Below, in pieces: positions 6,698-10,331 of a DNA stretch of 10,331 nucleotides (position 1 is its first letter; each line of letters starts with the position of its first letter). Where the stretch lies: positions 1 to 10,331 of the forward strand of contig CABQNA010000039.1 of assembly GCA_902465425.1 (NCBI GenBank), in the 5' to 3' direction. The translations under genes and the position numbers were made by a program. The notes under the pieces are model-generated. The model had not been told where the DNA came from and did not search any database. It was given only the letters and a program-made list of their open reading frames with translations. This DNA is from an uncultured Collinsella sp. (GTDB taxonomy: Bacteria > Actinomycetota > Coriobacteriia > Coriobacteriales > Coriobacteriaceae).

Positions 6698-7072
6698 CTA
6701 CTCGCGGCACAGGTGCACGGCGAAACCGGCGAACTCGCGCTTAAAGTACACGAGCTTGGTACCACCGTCGGGCAGCAGCGCGCGCGACTCTTCGTTGACC
6801 TCGAGCCCGCGCTCGGCAAACCACTTCTCAGCTGCATCGATGTCGTTAACGGCAAAGCCGATGTGGCCCTTGGTGCCACGACCGTTCTGCTTCATGATCT
6901 CGACCAGCGAATCGTTGAAGTACGAAACCGGGGTCTCGATGACGGGCAGGCCCATCATCGTCGAGAACAGCTCCGCGATCTCCAGGGCGTCTGCCGGGTC
7001 GGTGGCGTTAATGCCCACATGGGCAACGCGCATACCAAAGAGCTCTACCGGGTTGGCGTTCTGCTCACTCAT
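6698..7072 (-). CDS. Stand-alone VOC (glyoxalase-like) protein
   Basis: 124 residues with the paired beta-alpha-beta-beta-beta layout of the vicinal oxygen chelate fold: GMRVAHVGINAT at 13-24 and GHIGFAVNDIDAAEKWFAER at 69-88. Candidate metal ligands are H18, E58, H70 and H120. From memory, the pattern (AHVGINA..., E...EIMK, GHI, GGF or AGFAVHL at the end) resembles the C-terminal VOC domain fused to KHG/KDPG aldolases in some Firmicutes rather than classic glyoxalase I; here it is not fused. The enzymatic activity and substrate are uncertain. It follows the PTS IIB gene by 11 bases with no strong ribosome binding site of its own, so translation is probably coupled. The shared terminator lies just downstream. 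Confidence 0.8.
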   Translation of the reverse strand: MSEQNANPVELFGMRVAHVGINATDPADALEIAELFSTMMGLPVIETPVSYFNDSLVEIMKQNGRGTKGHIGFAVNDIDAAEKWFAERGLEVNEESRALLPDGGTKLVYFKREFAGFAVHLCRE

Positions 7073-7083
7073 GCAGTCAGCGC

Positions 7084-7371
7084 CTACTGAGCCATGACGT
7101 CGAGAACGGCCTTCTCGGCGGCAACGCGGTTCATGCCGGTCATGAAGGGCACGCCACTCACGTACGGGCAGGTGAGGCCCTCGGGGGCAACGGTGGTGGC
7201 GATCAGCAGGTCAGCGCCCTCGTCGCAGTAATCCTTGGCCTCGGAGATGGCGCACTGCACGATCTCGTACTTGTCGGCGTAACCGTTGGCGTCGAGCATG
7301 GTGGCGACCTTCTGGGCAACGAGCGTGGAAGTAGCAGCGCCAGCACCGCAAGCCAAAACAATCTTCTTCAT
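7084..7371 (-). CDS. PTS IIB subunit, galactitol/lactose-type
   Basis: 95 residues, a typical length for a free-standing IIB protein of the PTS_IIB lactose/cellobiose/galactitol superfamily. The N-terminal P-loop-like motif ACGAGAATSTLV places the phospho-cysteine at C8, right after beta-strand KKIVLA. The rest (YEIVQCAISEAKDYCDEGAD, TTVAPEG, GVPFMTGMN) fits the GatB-like subgroup. It would carry phosphate from an IIA protein to a sugar bound by an IIC permease. No IIA or IIC is encoded in this window, and the divergent gene upstream shows that the operon starts here. GGGAG lies 9 bases before the ATG. The sugar cannot be assigned. Confidence 0.87.
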   Translation of the reverse strand: MKKIVLACGAGAATSTLVAQKVATMLDANGYADKYEIVQCAISEAKDYCDEGADLLIATTVAPEGLTCPYVSGVPFMTGMNRVAAEKAVLDVMAQ

Positions 7372-7405
7372 AGGTAATGTCTCCCTTCATGGTTTACTTT
7401 AGGTA

Positions 7406-7411
7406 AGTGTA
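7406..7411 (-). promoter_or_regulatory. Possible -10 of the IIB-VOC unit
   Basis: TACACT on the minus strand lies 35 bases upstream of the IIB start. No recognisable -35 accompanies it. A GAGCG/CGCTC inverted repeat (7419-7432) lies just upstream where a regulator could bind, but this is weak. Confidence 0.3.
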
Positions 7412-7473
7412 CCGCAGCGAGCGATGGCGCTCGGCCTCGATGCGCTTTTATGCCAGTTTGCTTGCACGCCGCG

Positions 7474-7479
7474 TATAAT
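7474..7479 (+). promoter_or_regulatory. -10 element of the helical-repeat gene
   Basis: A consensus TATAAT sits 55 bases before the ATG at 7535. No clear -35 is found at 16-18 bases. The leader contains a 6-bp hairpin, CGCTCG/CGAGCG with loop CTTTA (7503-7519), immediately before the AAGGA ribosome binding site, which could affect translation. Confidence 0.55.
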
Positions 7480-7534
7480 ACATCTAGCACGTGTTGTCAT
7501 ACCGCTCGCTTTACGAGCGACTAAGGACTCTAAA

Positions 7535-8158
7535 ATGCCCGATTCCCGCACCCTCTGGACCGCCGTCGTCATTATTTGTATCGCCATATCGGTGTTCTTT
7601 AGCGTAAAAAAACGCACCACGTTTAAGCGCCTGCAACAGCTTATGGCTGCCAAGCAGTGGGACGAGTTCGATCGTTTGCTCGATGGCAAACTCACCAGCA
7701 TGCTGTACCCGCGCTATAACCGCGACTACCTGCGCCTGAACTCCTATCTGCTGCGCGAGGACCACAAGCGCGCCAGCGAGATGTTCGACCTGCTGCTGGG
7801 GCTCAATCTGCCCAAAATGCAGCGCGTCGACCTGGTGATTAAGGCCTTTAACTACTATGTTGGCCAGAAGGACCGCAAAAAGTCCAAAGAGCTGTTGCAC
7901 GAGATCAAGGGCTTTGAGGGCGGTCAGGCCGAGGCAGTCGCGCACGAATGCCAACTGATGTACGACACGATGATCCTCAAGCGCCACAACGACATTCCCG
8001 AGCTGGAGCGCATGCTCGAGGATGTCGGCGACGACCCGGTCAAGCGCTGCCGCTTGGAGTACCTGCTGGCCCTGCAGTACCAGAACAAGGGCGACGAAGC
8101 CAAGTTCCAGGAGTTCCTGGAGAAGTCGGGCCAACACTCGATGGCCGTCAACGCGTAA
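7535..8158 (+). CDS. Membrane-anchored, helical-repeat (TPR-like) protein, function unknown
   Basis: 207 residues; ATG 7535 is preceded by AAGGA at 7 bases. Residues 7-24 (LWTAVVIICIAISVFFSV) are one N-terminal membrane helix followed by a positive KKR stop-transfer, so the body should face the cytoplasm. The remainder is all-helical with spaced patterns reminiscent of TPR or similar repeats, such as LQQLMAAKQWDEFDRLLDGK, SYLLREDHKRASEMFDLLL and EYLLALQYQNKGDEAKFQEF. This suggests a scaffold for protein binding. I cannot name a family. An extended reading to 7424 crosses the promoter and hairpin and is rejected. It stands alone: divergent from the PTS unit and followed by a tRNA gene 31 bases downstream. 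Confidence 0.8.
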   Translation: MPDSRTLWTAVVIICIAISVFFSVKKRTTFKRLQQLMAAKQWDEFDRLLDGKLTSMLYPRYNRDYLRLNSYLLREDHKRASEMFDLLLGLNLPKMQRVDLVIKAFNYYVGQKDRKKSKELLHEIKGFEGGQAEAVAHECQLMYDTMILKRHNDIPELERMLEDVGDDPVKRCRLEYLLALQYQNKGDEAKFQEFLEKSGQHSMAVNA

Positions 8159-8189
8159 CGGACGGCTTGTGCTAGACTTCTAGTCTCAC

Positions 8190-8274
8190 GGGGGCGTGGC
8201 GGAATTGGCATACGCAGGAGACTTAAAATCTCTCGCCGCAAGGATTGTGGGTTCGAGTCCCACCGCCCCTACCA
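8190..8274 (+). tRNA. tRNA-Leu (anticodon TAA), CCA encoded
   Basis: The acceptor stem GGGGGCG (8190-8196) pairs with CGCCCCT (8264-8270, one G-T pair), followed by discriminator A and an encoded CCA. The anticodon arm is GGAGA/TCTCT around the loop CTTAAAA, giving anticodon TAA. A long variable arm, as in class II tRNAs, precedes the T arm GTGGG-TTCGAGT-CCCAC. A short inverted repeat AGACT-TCT-AGTCT lies just upstream (8174-8186), overlapping a possible -10 TAGACT. Confidence 0.96.
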
Positions 8275-8285
8275 TGTGATTGCTT

Positions 8286-8325
8286 GCGAGCCCGTGTTCC
8301 CCAGGGATGCGGGCTCGCTTCTTTT
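8286..8325 (+). terminator. Rho-independent terminator of tRNA-Leu
   Basis: GCGAGCCCG (8286-8294) pairs perfectly with CGGGCTCGC (8310-8318), followed by TTCTTTT. It begins 11 bases after the tRNA 3' end. Confidence 0.88.
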
Positions 8326-8342
8326 AGATGCCGGTGGGGCTC

Positions 8343-8413
8343 TAAGTTGCGGTGGAATAGTTCCTGTTTTGACAGTTTACCAGCCCATTTAGGAACTATT
8401 CCACCGCGACTTA
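8343..8413. repeat. 71-bp hairpin element, left of the ATPase gene
   Basis: TAAGTTGCGGTGGAATAGTT begins a 23-base arm (8343-8365) that pairs with 8391-8413 at 22 of 23 positions around a 25-base loop. A relative with the same arm tips but a different interior lies at 9929-9998, on the other side of the ATPase gene. The pairing is long enough for a stable hairpin in RNA or cruciform DNA. No T tract follows, so this is not an ordinary terminator. Confidence 0.75.
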
Positions 8414-8422
8414 GGTTGGTGT

Positions 8423-8509
8423 TCCCACATTTTCCGATGGAAAAACGTGGTTGTCTCCCACATTTTCCGATGGAAAAAAGTGGTTGTCTCCCACATTTTC
8501 CGATGGAAA
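8423..8509 (+). repeat. Three tandem copies of a 33-bp unit upstream of the ATPase
   Basis: Units start at 8423, 8456 and 8489 with an exact 33-base period. The core TCCCACATTTTCCGATGGAA is identical in all three. Units 1 and 2 contain a dyad: CCAC-A-TTTTCC, a GAT centre, then GGAAAA-2 nt-GTGG, followed by the spacer TTGTCTC. Unit 3 ends after GGAAA and lacks the outer right arm. The array stops 15 bases before a TATACT -10 element, so unit 3 occupies the -35 region. Possible roles are operator sites for a repressor or activator, or RNA hairpins. Confidence 0.8.
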
Positions 8510-8523
8510 CTCCCAAATGGCCT

Positions 8524-8529
8524 TATACT
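8524..8529 (+). promoter_or_regulatory. -10 element of the ATPase gene
   Basis: TATACT lies 23 bases before ATG 8553. The -35 region falls within the third tandem repeat and does not match the consensus, which is compatible with regulated or activator-dependent transcription. Confidence 0.5.
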
Positions 8530-8552
8530 GGCCGAGAGGGTTGGGAGGCAAT

Positions 8553-9854
8553 ATGCGGCGACAGCTTATGAGTGAACTTATCGCTTGGAAATCAAGGGCG
8601 AATCGCAAACCTCTCTTGCTTAAGGGAGCCCGCCAGACAGGAAAGACTTGGCTTCTTAACGAATTCGCAAGCCAGCAGTATCGAAACGTCATTCGTTTTG
8701 ACTTTATGCTCGAGCCGAGCACACGCTCGCTGTTCGATGGGGACCTCGACCCCAAGCGCATCATCTCCCAGATAGAACTCCTACGTGGCCAAACCGTAAC
8801 GCCGGAAGACACGCTCATCATCTTCGACGAGATCCAAGAGGCGCCACGCGGAATCACCTCGCTCAAGTACTTCAACGAACTTGCACCCGAATACCACATC
8901 GTGGCAGCCGGTTCCTATATGGGCCTCGCGCTCCGACGCGAAAACGAGTCATTTCCCGTCGGCAAAATCGACCAGCTCACCATGCGTCCCATGGGGTTTG
9001 CTGAGTTCGTTCGTGCCGTCGACGGCAACCCGCTCGCCGACGCCATCCTTGCCGCAGACATGAACCTTCTAGCAAACGTTACCGAAAAGCTCGAGCACTT
9101 GCTCAAGGAATACCTTGTTGTCGGCGGTATGCCCGAAGTTGTCTCCGCTTTCGCCGAGACACGCGACTTCATCGAAGCCCGAAGGCTTCAACAGCAAATC
9201 ATCGAGGCTTACGAATCCGATTTTGGCAAACATGCACCCGCCCGCATCGTCGAGCGCATGAGGTTGGTTTGGAAATCCCTTCCCGGCCAGCTTGCAAAGG
9301 AGAACAAGAAGTTTGTCTATGGCGCCCTTCGTCCCGGAGCGCGCGCACGCGATTTCGAGGAAAGCCTCCAGTGGCTCACGGACTACGGAATCGTTCATAA
9401 GGTGCCGCGTGTTTCCGCTCTAAAGGCGCCGCTCTCGAGCTACGAAGACCTCTCGGGCTTCAAACTGTTCTGCATCGACACCGGCATCCTCGGAGCGCTC
9501 TCCGGTCTCTCTCCGGCCATCGTTCTTAACGGATCCGCTGTTTTTACCGAGTTCAAAGGTTCGCTGACCGAACAATACGTCGCGCAGGAGCTTTTACTCC
9601 AGGACAAAACTCCCGCGTATTGGTCCTCTACCTCCGGCAATGCCGAAACCGACTTTGCCATCGACCATGCGGGAACCGTGCTTCCGCTTGAGGTCAAGGC
9701 GGCAGAGAACCTTAAAGCGAAGAGTCTGAAAATAGCCTGCGAAAAATTCAAGCTCGAGCGTTGCGTGAGGAGCTCTCTGGCGGCATATAGAGACGAGGGC
9801 ATGCTCATCAATATTCCGCTTTGGGAGATTGGGCAGATCGACAAGCTGGCATAG
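8553..9854 (+). CDS. AAA-type ATPase with DUF4143 / nuclease-like C-terminus
   Basis: 433 residues. The N-terminal AAA_14-type P-loop domain has Walker A GARQTGKT (25-32) and Walker B LIIFDEIQ (D92, E93), with an Arg-rich AGSYMGLALRRENESF segment after it. The middle is helical and winged-helix-like (ESLQWLTDYGIVHKVPRVSA). The C-terminal domain is DUF4143-like and carries E365, D367 and E380-V-K382, an arrangement seen in PD-(D/E)XK nuclease folds of this family; whether it cuts nucleic acid is unknown. ATG 8553 is chosen for the GGGAGG just upstream and because the family usually begins shortly before the 'KPLLLKGARQ' segment; TTG codons at 8451 and 8484 and ATG 8517 are in frame but unsupported. 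The family is widespread, patchily distributed and of unknown role. Flanking repeats and the nearby tRNA suggest an accessory gene. Confidence 0.87.
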   Translation: MRRQLMSELIAWKSRANRKPLLLKGARQTGKTWLLNEFASQQYRNVIRFDFMLEPSTRSLFDGDLDPKRIISQIELLRGQTVTPEDTLIIFDEIQEAPRGITSLKYFNELAPEYHIVAAGSYMGLALRRENESFPVGKIDQLTMRPMGFAEFVRAVDGNPLADAILAADMNLLANVTEKLEHLLKEYLVVGGMPEVVSAFAETRDFIEARRLQQQIIEAYESDFGKHAPARIVERMRLVWKSLPGQLAKENKKFVYGALRPGARARDFEESLQWLTDYGIVHKVPRVSALKAPLSSYEDLSGFKLFCIDTGILGALSGLSPAIVLNGSAVFTEFKGSLTEQYVAQELLLQDKTPAYWSSTSGNAETDFAIDHAGTVLPLEVKAAENLKAKSLKIACEKFKLERCVRSSLAAYRDEGMLINIPLWEIGQIDKLA

Positions 9855-9874
9855 GCGCTGTGGGGACGCCCCGC

Positions 9875-9924
9875 AAGGACTGTCCCCAGGTGCCGGCAGA
9901 AAAGGAACGTCCCCAGGTGCCGGC
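9875..9924 (-). repeat. 50-bp GGGGAC-type intergenic repeat, copy 2
   Basis: Reading on the minus strand from 9924, the sequence opens GCCGGCACCTGGGGACGTTC, the same as copy 1 at 967. It contains two near-identical half-units, each GCCGGCACCTGGGGAC. Immediately leftward, GGGGAC at 9862-9867 pairs with GTCCCC at 9882-9887. It follows the ATPase stop by 20 bases. Confidence 0.7.
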
Positions 9925-9928
9925 TGTT

Positions 9929-9998
9929 GAGTTGCGGTGGAATAGGGACTGTTTGGGGCCCGAAAGGGCGACTTTAGTCCGTATTTCACCGCAACTTA
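9929..9998. repeat. 70-bp hairpin element, right of the ATPase gene
   Basis: GAGTTGCGGTGGAATAGGGA begins the left arm (9929-9950), which pairs with 9976-9997 at 19 of 22 positions. The interior holds a small GCCC-GAAA-GGGC hairpin with a GNRA-type loop. The tips match the element at 8343-8413, but the inner sequence differs. The element ends 1 base from the stop codon of the phosphatase gene on the minus strand, so it would form the 3' end of that transcript. Confidence 0.72.
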
Positions 9999-9999
9999 T

Positions 10000-10331
10000 T
10001 TAGAGGGTGCTGAGAGTGGGGGTCCAGCCGATGGTGGGGGTCACGCCGTCGAGGGTCTCGTTGATGGTGGCGGCCATGCCGGCGAGGAGGCTGTTCTCGC
10101 TTACGGTGAGCATGTCGTAGCCGCCGGCTCGCATGAGCTCGCGAATCACCACGGCGCCGGCCAGAATCACGCCCGCGCGTTTGGGTTGTACACCCGGTAG
10201 CGCGGCGATACCTTCCACATCCAGCGTAGACATACGATCGATGGCGGCCGAGATCTGCTCCATCGAAAGCTCGCGCAGGTGCACAAAGTTCGAGTCGTAC
10301 GGCTCCAGTTCGTGGACCAGCGCCACGAGCG
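10000..10331 (-). CDS. Ppx/GppA phosphatase family protein, C-terminal part (cut by window edge)
   Basis: About 110 codons are visible, ending at a TAA at 10000-10002; the N-terminus and catalytic ATPase-like motifs lie outside. The visible segment has HLRELSMEQISAAIDRMSTL, then GIAALPGVQPKRAGVILAGA, then LTVSENSLLAG. This is the typical end of the actin-fold phosphatase domain of exopolyphosphatase / guanosine pentaphosphate phosphohydrolase proteins, where 'RAD.I.AGA' and 'LTVS...L.EG' are conserved. The family degrades polyphosphate or converts pppGpp to ppGpp in the cytoplasm; which one cannot be told here. A GTG at 10326 is in frame but is internal. Confidence 0.85.
   Translation of the reverse strand, partial: LVALVHELEPYDSNFVHLRELSMEQISAAIDRMSTLDVEGIAALPGVQPKRAGVILAGAVVIRELMRAGGYDMLTVSENSLLAGMAATINETLDGVTPTIGWTPTLSTL

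Noticed and set aside
8190..8340. Prophage or integrative element inserted at the tRNA-Leu 3' end
   Set aside because: No integrase, no duplicated tRNA tail and no phage genes are visible in the window.
8423..8509. CRISPR array
   Set aside because: Three copies with a 33-base period leave almost no variable spacer; the inter-core bases are themselves repeated and no cas gene is present.
8223..8516. 97-codon minus-strand frame ending in THNPCGERF
   Set aside because: The end is the well-known false peptide read from the antisense of a tRNA gene, and the rest covers a terminator and repeats.
8451..8552. Extended ATPase start that would translate the tandem repeats
   Set aside because: The repeats are in frame (33 is a multiple of 3) and would give a repeated SPTFSDGK peptide, but there is no ribosome binding site or ATG at 8451, the likely -10 lies at 8524-8529, and the family begins near 8553.

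Overview
The window looks like a chromosomal segment from a high-GC Gram-positive anaerobe of the Coriobacteriia, most likely Collinsella or a close relative. The evidence is the GC-rich codon choice, the gene families present (DUF2207, DUF4342, an orphan PTS IIB, a DUF4143-type ATPase) and short intergenic repeats that I associate with this group. The assignment is made by recognition and was not searched. Both ends cut genes.

Layout. (1) 1-854, minus: the secreted N-terminal part of a DUF2207 protein. (2) 855-1362: about 500 bases without a gene, holding a 50-bp repeat, a series of hairpins ending in a terminator-like stem, and a promoter whose predicted start site falls at or next to the ATG of the next gene. 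(3) 1363-2373, plus: gluQ, the tRNA(Asp)-queuosine glutamyl transferase. (4) 2389-3439, minus: a metallophosphoesterase convergent with gluQ, preceded by a small two-helix membrane protein. (5) 3440-3996: a 183-bp MITE-like inverted-repeat element, then a promoter and GC-rich leader. (6) 3997-6622, plus: a three-gene run of a membrane-anchored UBA-like/DUF4342 protein, an OmpR-type response regulator and an overlapping sensor histidine kinase, closed by a strong terminator that also serves the opposing genes. (7) 6698-7371, minus: a two-gene unit of a PTS IIB subunit and a stand-alone VOC protein. (8) 7535-8158, plus: a membrane-anchored helical-repeat-like protein. (9) 8190-8325: tRNA-Leu(UAA) and its terminator. 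(10) 8343-9998: an ATPase with a DUF4143/nuclease-like C-terminus, bracketed by two hairpin elements of one family and preceded by three 33-bp tandem repeats. (11) 10000-10331, minus: the C-terminal end of a Ppx/GppA phosphatase.

How the genes work together. Most of the window is ordinary housekeeping and envelope or signalling genes in short, unrelated operons. The most accessory-looking part is the ATPase with its surrounding repeats, next to a tRNA gene. The DUF4342 plus two-component unit is the clearest functional partnership. The IIB/VOC pair hints at sugar or sugar-acid metabolism whose other components are not here. I see no complete new system. The best leads are the repeat structures (3600-3782, 8343-8509, 9875-9998), the structured region at 1070-1225, and a metallophosphoesterase with an altered first metal-binding motif.
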